DNA of 64,000 nucleotides from Cheilinus undulatus. Lineage: Eukaryota; Chordata; Actinopteri; Labriformes; Labridae. The notes under the pieces were generated by a model. It saw only the letters and a program-made list of their open reading frames with translations, ran no database searches and was not told where the DNA came from. This document shows, piece by piece, positions 23,691-33,523 of the stretch. The stretch covers positions 31,695,523 through 31,759,522 of the forward strand of contig NC_054878.1 in NCBI RefSeq assembly GCF_018320785.1. The letters run 5' to 3'. Positions within the stretch are counted from its first letter, which is position 1; each line of letters opens with the position of its first letter. The position numbers were made by a program, and so were the translations under genes.

Positions 23691-24425
23691 GTGCTTGGTC
23701 ATTAAAGTCAAGAAACCACACAATAATCTATTTCCTTTTAGAAGTAATTTCCCAGCTTAATGCTTAAAACATCCTGCCATTCCTAATAAGCAACACGACC
23801 AGGATATGTTTGTGAAAAGTACTTAATGGATAGAGTAGATGGGAGCAGCTGTAATGATGGTTGTTAGAGCAGCTTCACTGGTATTCAGTGGTGAGGCGGG
23901 CTTCTGTTATTCTGGCTCTGTTCCAGATTTATATTTATTGATTAATCTGTCATCTCAGTAAGATACCAGTGTTGTATAACCTGACTACTGTCCAAGGAAA
24001 AATAATTCCTGCTGTGAAATGAGTCATGAAATGAATCAATTCTCACTGACAGGAATCAAGGCTCACCACAGCTGCTGTTCTACAATTTCTTACATTATCC
24101 TTATAAAAACCCTTCATTTGATGGTGTGTTACTCACAACACAAATACAGAGTATCTTTGTTTAATCAAATCCTTTGCTACACTTAGTCATGCAGGCTGTT
24201 AGTATCTTTTAAATGCATGTTTAAAAATGAGCAAAGATTGCGGTGTTTGTAGAATGAGCCTCCAGGGGGCTCTAAAATGAAAAATGGCACGTAGAGATGA
24301 GCTGCTCAGCTCCATAGTTTACTTATTATTATGAATTTAGGGTCAAGCTCAGTCGAAGAACCGCACTCAATACAATGCATTTAACAAACATTAAATCAGT
24401 GTTTTTGTTTTTGAATACATTTTAC
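23691..24425. other. Intergenic, nothing recognised
   Basis: No coding or repeat feature identified. Confidence 0.4.
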
Positions 24426-24546
24426 ATAATGAGGGTGAAAAGCTGTTAAAAGTGGCCTTATAGTTCACACCACATGCAAAATCATTCTGGGATTGCTTGC
24501 AGAGTGAACTATGAAGGCCAATTTTAAGGTCTTTATCACTCATTAT
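24426..24546. repeat. Foldback (imperfect 43-bp inverted repeat)
   Basis: The arm 24426-24468 pairs with 24504-24546 across a 35-base loop. The ends ATAATGAG and CTCATTAT, the inner GTTCAC and GTGAAC, and GTGGCCTTATAG against CTATGAAGGCCAA are complementary with scattered mismatches. Similarity appears to continue outward for some 20-30 bases. No coding content; it could be a small MITE or two inverted copies of one repeat. Confidence 0.75.
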
Positions 24547-24930
24547 ATCAAATTTATCTACAAAATTCAACTTGTGGTTTAATTTACTGACCTTTAAGTT
24601 TATAAACCTTGTTCGCTGCAGTTTTGATCAAAAATATTTCAATTAACAACTAAGCAAAAAAAGAAGAATACTGTTGAAAACTAGAGGAACTTAAACACTC
24701 TGATGAAAGTTTGCTGTGTCTTTGTTTAAGTTGTTAAAATTGCAAACATGTCTATGATGTTAGCTCACCTGGGCACAGAAACTGACATCTACAACACAAC
24801 AGCTGGGCGGAGGACGGACAGTGCAGCAACCATGGAAATGAAGAGGTCTATGAAAGACAACGATGTCTAGTGGATTTATTTTCTAACGTTAACCTCAGCC
24901 AAACCGATGCGTGTAAGTATGACTGAAGTA

Positions 24931-25029
24931 ACGTTTGAAATGCATGGATCTATTTTGGTATTTTTGAAATGTATGGTTCCATTTTTCATACATTTGAAAT
25001 GTATGGATCTATTTTGGTACGTTTGAAAC
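24931..25029 (+). repeat. 29-30-bp tandem repeat, about 3.4 copies
   Basis: Units ACGTTTGAAATGCATGGATC.., ATTTTTGAAATGTATGGTTC.. and ACATTTGAAATGTATGGATC.. each end in TATTTTGGT or a variant, followed by a partial fourth unit. Confidence 0.8.
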
Positions 25030-25215
25030 AGTGTTGATTTCGTCGACTTAAACTATGATTAAAAATGTTTGTCAACAGCCTTTTTTCCATGACAAAAACT
25101 AGACTAAGACTAACAAAAATAGATCTGTGATGACTAAAACTGATAAAAAGTAAGTTCAGTTTTCGTCAAGATTACTTAAACTAGGCTAAAATGTATTGTA
25201 GTTTTCGTCAGACAT
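25030..25215 (+). repeat. Dispersed repeat, copy 1 (partner at 58545-58690)
   Basis: Begins GTGTTGATTTCGTCGACTTA and contains GATTAAAAATGTTTGTCAAC, GATAAAAAGTAAGTTCAGTT and TTTTCGTCA. The words GACTAAAAATGTTTG, GATAAAAAGTAAGTTTAGTT and TTTTCATCAGAGAC recur at 58545-58690 in the same orientation and order. No coding content. Confidence 0.65.
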
Positions 25216-26759
25216 TCATGGTAATGGTAGTATCAGGATAAATGTCAGCTGTCAGTCAGTTTTATGATTCTGTAATGTTAGTTGAAAGACAGGCGTTAAT
25301 GATAATGTGTACTGAGTACAAAGACATTAATTCAACAGCAATTGCTACACAGTAGCATGAAGCTCAATGTGTGTGCAACAAGCATTATGCTATAAAAGAG
25401 AAGGCTGGGGTGGAGGAGGTTAAGCTTTGCCAGCACCAGCAGTGTGGTGCATCAGTATAAATGCAAGCAGGGATTAGTGGGAAGTATGCCATATTTAAAT
25501 GGACCGCTATGTTGAGAGAAAGAGCTGTGATTGGCTGTGGGAGCTGGGAGGTGATAATTTGGATCAGCTCACCAGCTGATCATGGCTGGGTGTATGACTG
25601 TCCTGAATGAACTAAGCTAAGCTTCATGAGTGGTCATTTCTACATGTACCTTTAAATTGAAAACTGAAGCATTTCTTTTGAGATCTTCATCAACAGAAAG
25701 AATTAGAGAGTAGAAAGAGGTTACATAACATTCAGTGGTACTTTTGCAGATTAGGTGACTCATTGAAGGTTTAGATTCTAATTGTAGGTTATTATGTGTG
25801 CTGCTTCTTTGCATAGGGGTTAAAAGTGTGGGGAAGTGTTGAATTGTTTCTTTATAAAGCTTTTATTGTTTAGTTCAGCTCACACACTTTACAATTTATC
25901 TGTGTAATTAAGGCGTTAGAAAGGAAAAACAGTTTCTACCTAATATTCAAGGATTAAATACTTGTTTCTTGGTCATTTCATAAAGAAAGAACAGGACTTT
26001 TTCACAGAGTGTAATAAAAGATCAACAACAGGAGAACAATGGACACCTGAAAATGGAGTCTGCACACAGAGTGTTGCTTTAACTGAGGCGTATCGAGAGC
26101 AGAATGAAGGGTAAGAAAAACACAACTGTGCACAGCATAAATCTTCCCTCAAGGTTCAACAAAATCAAACCGCCGGCATCTGAGACATTTTATTTGAAAC
26201 GAGTCAGTCAGGTTTGAATTTTCGCTCCCCCACCTACTGTGTGGACTAATGCAGTTTCTGAGGTTTTATTCTATTGGTGCAGCAGGTTCATGTCACTCAC
26301 GCTAATGTAGTCGGAGCTGAGACCTTTCAAAATCTGAAAAAGTAACCTTTAAATCCAGAGCCCATTAAGTCAATTTAGACTCTGTTTTTGAAGACATGTG
26401 ACAGAGTGAGACTGAGTCATCCTTTCTTTCCTTTCATCAAAATGAGAGCTGTAATGCATTATGACACTTTTTATCAGGCAGACTCTGGACTGGTGATACT
26501 TCAGCACCTTTGAGAACTGTCTAGACTGATGATGCACTGTTGATGTTTTTGATTCTAAATATAAATGCACATTATTTACATAAGATTTTAACCACCTGAG
26601 AACCTAATTATCAGCCTTCAAGTTTTTACATTTACTCATTTTTTTAATTTTAGGGAGTACATTTTCTACTTTATCATTTGTACTCATTGTTTTACTCAGA
26701 TCATTTTTTGCTTAAAATCTTCTATTTTTTTATTCTTATAATTTTGTAGCTGTTCATCT
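25216..26759. other. Intergenic, nothing recognised
   Basis: Short minus-strand frames at 25617-25814 and 26370-26570 have no family signature. Nothing else is identified. Confidence 0.4.
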
Positions 26760-27385
26760 ATTATTTCAAAATTCCAAAAATGTTGGGACGTTATCAAAAA
26801 ATTTGAATAAAAACAGAATAGAGTGATGAATAAATCCTTTGCAACCTCTATTCAATTGAATTCAGCCTGAGGACAAGATTTTATATCGTTAACTTTATTG
26901 TTTTCAAGGAAATACACACACACTCTGAATTTGATGCCAGCAACATATTCCAATTAAGTTGGGACACGAGCAAGAAAACACTGAAAGAGCTGTGGAATCA
27001 AAAACATCTGGAACACCAATCAGGCAAGCAAGTAAAATGGTAACAGGTGATAGTCCAGTGATTAGGTGTTAAAGGGGCACTGCTCGAAAACTATTCACAA
27101 TTAACAACGGAGCCAGGTTTACACTTTGTGAGAGACTGCAAAGGCAGTTAGTCTAACAGTTTAAGAAAAATGTCCCTCACTTGGCAGTTGCAAAGAATGA
27201 AGAGATTGTATCATCTACAGCCCATAATATTAAAAGATTCAGAGAATCTAGAGAAATCTCTGCACATAAGGAGCGAAGCTGTAAGTCAACATTGAATGCC
27301 AGAGACCATTGACCTTTCAACTGGCACTGCTTTAAAAACCTGCACTATTGTGAAATGGATATTACAAGATGGGCTCAAGAACGAT
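26760..27385 (+). mobile_element. Left half of a Tc1/mariner-like transposon
   Basis: It begins with ATTCCAAAAATGTTGGGACG, the complement of the end motif seen at 23560-23690, and contains TCCTTTGCAACCTCTATTCA and CCAATTAAGTTGGGACA. A degenerate coding part (26 kb side, about 27120-27385) carries ATAATATTAAAAGATTCAGA and CACATAAGGAGCGAAGCTG, corresponding to the N-terminal DNA-binding part of the family whose C-terminal parts lie at 12.6 and 23.2 kb. It is truncated before the catalytic domain and full of frame breaks. Confidence 0.65.
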
Positions 27386-28869
27386 GGATGGATGGATGAA
27401 CACATGACATGGAACATCTCTTACTTTTGTTGAGGATGTGTTTGTTGAAGATGATGCTGTTTCAGTTATGTTGCAGCTAAGGGTCAGGTAGTAAGTTTTG
27501 AAACTTATCATCCACACACAGGAGCAATCTTTTCATAAGGACACAAGTATGTTGTGTTTATTTCAAATGACATATTTCTCTTTTCTATTCATATTTCCAA
27601 AATATCTCCAGGCTTATATTCTGTGCAAGAGTATCAGCAGCAGCCAAATTTCACCCTGAGATGAACTAGGTTTTTCTGAGTCTGAATCCGTCTTCCTTTT
27701 TTTGATTTCCTCAGGCTAGCCTGCCTACACTTTGATGATGACTTTTAGGGTAAATTAGTCCACCATAAGGATCTTTTTTCTCCTCATCAGCCACAGCATT
27801 GGCAGTCCAGTTGTTCCTGCAAGCCTCTGCTGAGAGTGTTGAAAGCTGCTGAAAAATTTAAACCTATTAAACATGTCCTGCAGCCAAGGAAGCTTGTCAG
27901 GTTGTGGTGTCGGCTACATGATCCTACAGCCCACTGACACTCGCTGCTTTGGTATTCCTGCTTTAGGAGACAGGTTTTATATCAGAGACATTACCTCACC
28001 AGCACAGTCAAAGAAACCCCCTAGTAACAGAAACAGAAGCAAACAGGCCGAGGAAATGTTGCTTTAACTCTTCAGAATTTAAAGCTCCTTTGAGGCTCAA
28101 TCACTCAGTGTTGATTATGGCGCCCCCTGTGGACATCTTTTCTTTCCCTGATTTTGACTAGTACTTGTACTGAAAAATTCTCACCCTGCTTTCTTTTATG
28201 AGTCACTTTGAATCTTTGCAGTGCAGTTTTGAACAAAAAGGCTGTTTCTGTAGCGTGCTGTAACTCACTTTATCTGACACCTGGAGCTGTTTCAGGCACT
28301 AATTATAACTAGAGAGAAATATAAATATTCTCATTCCTGATGGCCTGGTTTGCTTTTGAAGCTTCAACTGGGGCACCAGAATTAATATGTGTGTGATTTA
28401 TAGCTGGCAAACAAACAAATAAAAACATGATCACAGAAGATCTAAGCAGAAAGTTAAATATGACATTAATATTGCTTTGATATTAAAAGACTTGTTGCTG
28501 CCATTTTTATGCAGCTGATTTAGTTAACTAAATGTAGCCTACTTTATAAACTTCTAACAGCAGAATCAGAAATACTTGCCTGCATTTCCCTGAATTAATC
28601 TAGATTTGGAACCACTTGTTTGCCTTTTATGTTCTTTTTAAAAAATCAATAATGCCAATTAAGGCCCAATTAAGGGCAGTTGACCTTTTATGTGCCGAAG
28701 CCCAATTTTTCAACAAATGACCACCCCCAAACATCCCATGTCCCGTTTTCAAAGTTGTTTTTTAATATCAAACTTTATTCATAAACCAAGTTCATGAAAT
28801 AACCACTGACTAAACAACACTCCTTACATAAAACAGAATGAACGTCGGGATTAAATAAAGCATTGACTC
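27386..28869. other. Intergenic, nothing recognised
   Basis: No gene or repeat supported. The 64-codon frame at 27873-28067 has no recognisable motif. Confidence 0.4.
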
Positions 28870-29360
28870 GTTTCAGAAGTAGTTTTGCGAACAGTGTTTT
28901 AGCAAAAGCTAACGTAGCCATGTTATCTATGCAGATGACATTACTAGATTAGCCACTGTAGCTATATTAGCTTTAGCAATGTGAACTTTAGCAAATGTAG
29001 CTAATGCTAATGTACCTAAATAGCTAATGTAGCTATGTTAGCTTTACCAGACTTAGCACAAGCTAACATAGCTTTGTTAGCTTAACCCTTTGCTTAGTTA
29101 GCAACGTAGCCATTTTGTGTGGATAAAATATGGGCTTTTTTGAATTGCAAAACTGTAGAAGGTGTCGTCCTTGTTAGCTTTAGCTTTGGCTAAGCTAGAG
29201 TGTTTTCATGGAGGACAAGCTTTCTCTTGTAAGCAGACTGTTGAGTCAGCTGTACTAAACATTTTGGGTTTTGCAGGTCAAGTTTTTGACGTTTGACTCT
29301 TGGTATCCTAACTCTGACCGTAACCCTTACCTTAACGCTTACCGGAAGTTCACTCCAATT
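28870..29360 (+). repeat. Second copy of the repeat that carries the 15-bp minisatellite
   Basis: Words TTAGCTTTAGCAATGTGAAC and TTTAGCAAATGTAGCTAA near 28970-29010 match the array unit at 16051-16455, but only one or two units are present. Further GCTAACATAGC-type words and the right flank TTGGTATCCTAAC followed by AACCCTTACC match 16470-16720. This locus therefore shows the family without the expansion. Confidence 0.65.
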
Positions 29361-31127
29361 TTCTAATGAAAGTTTAAGCCTGTATTTCAATCCTGACAGA
29401 TGTGGAGTCTCACAGTAGTCGTCTTCAAGAGGGGGCATCTGAGAGCTGCGGCCGGACTGTGTTGGGAATCCTAGTGCCCTAAGTGCAAGAATGCCTCTCA
29501 GCATCTGTTGTATTTTGTTGCGATGAGAACAGTACTCTAAGTTGAACGCAGCGCCACACTTGTTCATGTCAGTCCGTCATTGGCCAGTCAAAAGAAAGAA
29601 AGGTTGGGACTCAAGGGTAAAGTTTCTTCTACAACTACCACTAATGACACGATGGAATCTCTTGTTTTCATGTTTTTGGTGATGTTTCCTTGAATAATGG
29701 TAAATTTCAGCCACTAGAATAAACCTTACAGATACTACAGAGGGAGTTAGAAGGCCTTTTTTTAACCTATCAACAAGTGGGTGATAACATCACTAAAAAC
29801 AGCTGCAGTGACTGTTAATAACATTGTTTTTAGTGCAATTGTTTTATTTAGAAATTATTCGTTGGTGCTTGAAATCTAAATTTGTACTTAAAATTGTATG
29901 TGACTGCCTGACAAGCAAAAACGTTCCCAGATTCTCCAACGTTTGGGATAAACCTTTGATATATAACACCTGTGGTTACACCCCTGGTTGTGGCTGTGAT
30001 TGACAATGCCTCCGTAACCTGCCTCCCTGATGACCTATGAATCCCACACAGTCACAAAGACAGTCCTGATGACAGCATACAATGACTGGTGGGGAATACA
30101 CTTGTAGAGTCCAGTCTGTTGACTGAGACAGGATGAGATTTTTGGAGCAAAATGTGACATGGTGCTATCTCAAAACACAAAGGAAATCATGTCTTCTGGT
30201 CTGATCTGATCAATCAGTCCTTTCTGTTAGTTTGGAATGGGGGCCAGTTCCTGAAAAAGGATCCCATATGAAGAGATCCTGCAACACATAGAGTATGTGC
30301 AGTAGTTTTATAGCTTCAATCAATCAAACAGTTTTGTATTTTCTCATCTGTAACAACCTTTTCATCTGGCACAAGCATACACACTTCGATGGTCTTTGCA
30401 GCAGGAAAATGTCTTATCTTTTTTGCATAAAATCTGTGTTAAAATCAGTGATGCTGCATGATTTAGCTCCCTCTTGTTCTGCACAAGCCTGAAAAGGGGG
30501 TGCCATGTCTTTGCTGTCAACTTGAGGTCCACTCCAAAAAGCTGGAGCCAAGTGGTGCCAAAGTTGAGTTGTCTAAAAATGCTTTCTCTTCTTCGTCCAC
30601 CAGACTGAGCACACAGGTCTTGCACAAGCAGATAAAATCATGTACTTCTCTGCCTATTCACTGTTGAACCGTCTGTTCTCTGCATCTCCATTTTTAAAGT
30701 AGAGACATTTTTTCTGGTTTTATGGCGAATGTTCTTACAAGAGCATGTCCAAAGGGGCCGCAATGTGACCAGTGAGATGTCAAAGTGGAAAGCAACAGGT
30801 GAGGCAGGAATGGATTTGTACACCGTGAGGTGGGACAAACAAATTTAAGCACAAGTGGTCGACTCAAAAGGCCACTTAAAATGACCTTGAGGGCCTGACC
30901 TGCTCCCAGGGCCTTCAAATGAAATAGCCTACCATAGCATACCATACAAAGACTGAAACTAATCATTGAACTCAAAATCATAGGCATATCCTCATTTATA
31001 ACATGGCTCCACTGGATCTACTACTCTCACTTGTGTAATTTTATTCATGTGAAATGCTGGAAGCTACAGGCTTTGCTCCCTGACTCAGTCACAAGACTGA
31101 GTCTTGCTATCTGTTCCCAAAGTGGGG
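29361..31127. other. Intergenic, nothing recognised
   Basis: Several short frames on both strands (for example 30362-30625 minus and 30694-30987 minus) lack recognisable domains. Nothing can be annotated. Confidence 0.4.
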
Positions 31128-31271
31128 AAAAGGAGTTTTAGATACGCTGCTCCTGCAGCCTGGAGTCTGCTGCAGGGAAATATTATGTCTTGGGCGTGCA
31201 ACTGGTGTCTTTTTAAAAGTAGACTGAAGGCACTGGAGGAAGATGCATCAGCTCGTGGATGTTTCGACTGA
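31128..31271 (+). pseudogene. 3' end of a non-LTR retrotransposon (LINE) reverse transcriptase ORF
   Basis: The plus frame from 31128 reads KRSFRYAAPAAWSLLQ, then a SRLKALEEDA segment and a stop at 31269-31271. The pattern (K)RSF-x-(Y/F)AAP-x-x-W-x-x-LQ, followed some 20 residues later by FKSRLK, is the usual C-terminus of LINE reverse transcriptase proteins in fish. Sequence upstream of 31128 is in other frames, so only the tail is recognisable. The exact clade (Rex1-, L2- or CR1-like) is not resolved. Confidence 0.6.
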
Positions 31272-31633
31272 TTATTTTTCTTTGGGGGGGGGCTGATTGG
31301 TTGACCTTAGGGTTTATGTCTGAATCTGTCTGTCTTGGTTTTAAACGAGATTATAATCTAAATAAAAAACTGAAGAGGCTCTTTAAGAATTGATATTCTT
31401 AGTAGATATGATTCTCTTTTATCCAAATGCCCTTTTACAAACAATGCACTAATCCCTGATTAAAACTTTCCTTTACTCCCTATTTATCACCATGGATGCC
31501 CTCTTATAGTCTATAGTTTTACCATTTTAAAGTTCTCTGTTACCATTAACCCTTTTCTTCAGTTTGACTGTCATGTTTCTGCCCTCTAATAATGAATGAT
31601 TTGATGACTGTTTTCCTAGAGCAGCTGCCATTC

Positions 31634-31639
31634 TTTATT
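31634..31639 (-). terminator. kcnf1: Candidate polyadenylation signal for kcnf1
   Basis: AATAAA on the minus strand, about 390 bases past the stop codon of kcnf1. Two other AATAAA words (within 32003-32020) lie less than 25 bases after the stop and would give an unusually short 3' untranslated region. Which is used cannot be told from sequence. Confidence 0.35.
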
Positions 31640-32026
31640 AAAAAAAACATTCATTGGTACACACGTCTGTACAGAGGAATAAGCTACAGTGCAGTCTACA
31701 GTATGAGTGTGAGGACTGAGGATGGGGATTGTTACATAAGATGCCTACATGGGGGACAATCAGTGTATTGGTAGTTCATACAGAGTCCCTCTGTCTGGGG
31801 AGTCACTGCGCAAAGGCACAGCTCATCAAGTCAATATCTCACACATATGTCCCGTTAATGGGCGCCATTCCTCCAACGCCTTAAAGGTCCCTAGAGAGCC
31901 TTTCTGCAGTCCTGTTATTCCTTAGAGACTATTTACAAGAATGTGTCCATTATGGTGTCATTAGCCCGAATATGGGGATGAAACGTTAATTGGATATGCT
32001 GTTTTATTGTTTTTATTGTTTGATAC

Positions 32027-33523
32027 TCAGATGAAGTATTCAGTGGCCTCAGCTGTGCTCTCAAAGCTCGTGTCCATAGTGGGGGTCTGAATCCCAGCCC
32101 CTCCCCTGGGATCCTTCAGCAAAGGGATGTATGTGTCGCTGTGACAGGAGTGCATGGTGTTGTCCCAAACCCCTGCGCCGCAAACGTGCTTGTGCGCCAC
32201 GGGTGCAGCGTCCAGCTCAGCTGCGTCTGAGCGCAGAGCCATGAGCTCGATCTCATGCTTGGCTGCAGTCTCCAGCACCTGTTGCTTGTTGTAAAACAGC
32301 ACGAAATTGTTGATAATGGGGTGAATAGGTAGCGCTATGGCGATCACTCCGCACAGGAAGCTGATGGCCGCGTTACAGCGCCCTAGGGTGGTCTTTGGGT
32401 AGACGTCTCCATAACCCACCGTGGTCATAGTGATCACAGCCCACCAGAACGACTGAGGGATGCTTGTAAACAACGTGTCCGGGTGGTTCTGCTCCATCGT
32501 GTATCCAAGGGCGGAGAAAAGAAAGACACCCACACCCATGTACATGAGGAGCAGCCCGAGCTCTTTGAAGCTGCTCTTCAGCGCGGATGTGAGGGTCTGG
32601 AGTCCGGAGGAATGTCGTGCCAGCTTGAAAATGCGCGCAATGCGCATTATGCGTAAAGCCTGCACCGCCTGCTGCACATTAGCCAGCTCCATCACTCCTG
32701 CGCCGAAGGAGGTCAGAGTGAGCACCACGTAGAAGGGCATGATGGCCATGAAGTCAATGATGTTCATGAACGCCAGGACGAATTTGACTTTATTCGGGGA
32801 GGAGATCAGACGCAGGACGTACTCGATAGTGAACCAGCCGATGCACACCGTCTCGATGACCTCCAGAGTTGGGTGCTCGGTGAGGTGACCCTCCGAGTCT
32901 TCCACCTGCAGGTCGGGGATAGTGCCCACACACATTACCACGGAGGACACGAGGATGAAGATGAAGGAGACGATAGCGATGATGTGCGCAGGGAGAGAGG
33001 AGTCCGGCTTCTCCATCAGCCTCCACAGGCACATCTGGAAGCGCTGCCAGCCTCCTGCAGACGGATCCCCCTCTCTGTCCACCAGGATAGTTCTCACTTT
33101 CTCCGCAATCTCAGCAAGTTCATCCTCCACCTCCTTCAGCTGACATTTACAGCATTCATCCAAAAAATCAGAGTCGATCTTCCAGAACTCCATCTCCTTC
33201 ATGAAACAGATGGGACAGATGCCTCTCTTCATGTGGATCTCTCCATAATAATACAGCTCAGTGATACACTTAAAGGCTTCGGGGTCTCTGTCAAAATAAA
33301 ACTCTCCTGTGTCAGGGTCGTAGTCGTCACACAAAGACAGTATTTCTTCGTTAGACTTGTGTGAACAGTCCACCAGCTCAGCCAGCCGGGTGTCCGGGTA
33401 ACGGTTCAGCACGTCCCCATACAGCACCTGTTTCACCCCGCCGATGTTCACCACGATCTCCGTCTCCTCACTCGCTTCAGAGCCGTTACAGTCCGCATAG
33501 CGAGTCCTCTGGATCCCCCACAT
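32027..33523 (-). CDS. kcnf1: Kv5.1, silent voltage-gated potassium channel subunit (KCNF1)
   Basis: An intact 498-residue single-exon frame. The order is N-terminal T1/BTB domain (about 22-125) with the Kv2-Kv4-class zinc motif H97-x5-C103-x20-C124-C125; S1 (about 180-200); S2 (222-240); S3 (248-268); S4 with R291, R294, R297, K300 and R303; S5 (320-340); pore with filter TVGYGD (368-373); and S6 with PIHP (399-402) in place of the PVP bend of conducting Kv1 channels. From family knowledge, Kv5.1 does not conduct alone but joins Kv2 tetramers at the plasma membrane of neurons and changes their gating. ALPIHPIINNF and the C-terminal SDT(Y/F)IPLL motif identify KCNF1 rather than KCNG, KCNV or KCNS. 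The tail after IPLL is longer than the mammalian one as I recall it and ends EYFI. The start is the first ATG of the frame and is followed by a family-like length before T1. pdia6 lies divergently upstream. Confidence 0.96.
   Translation of the reverse strand: MWGIQRTRYADCNGSEASEETEIVVNIGGVKQVLYGDVLNRYPDTRLAELVDCSHKSNEEILSLCDDYDPDTGEFYFDRDPEAFKCITELYYYGEIHMKRGICPICFMKEMEFWKIDSDFLDECCKCQLKEVEDELAEIAEKVRTILVDREGDPSAGGWQRFQMCLWRLMEKPDSSLPAHIIAIVSFIFILVSSVVMCVGTIPDLQVEDSEGHLTEHPTLEVIETVCIGWFTIEYVLRLISSPNKVKFVLAFMNIIDFMAIMPFYVVLTLTSFGAGVMELANVQQAVQALRIMRIARIFKLARHSSGLQTLTSALKSSFKELGLLLMYMGVGVFLFSALGYTMEQNHPDTLFTSIPQSFWWAVITMTTVGYGDVYPKTTLGRCNAAISFLCGVIAIALPIHPIINNFVLFYNKQQVLETAAKHEIELMALRSDAAELDAAPVAHKHVCGAGVWDNTMHSCHSDTYIPLLKDPRGGAGIQTPTMDTSFESTAEATEYFI

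Noticed and set aside
26500-26516. REST/NRSF-like site TTCAGCACCTTTGAGAA
   Set aside because: Two mismatches to a degenerate motif in intergenic DNA 5.5 kb from the nearest gene; a chance match in 64 kb is plausible.
32873-33364. 163-codon plus-strand frame
   Set aside because: It is the antisense shadow of the GC-rich kcnf1 coding exon.
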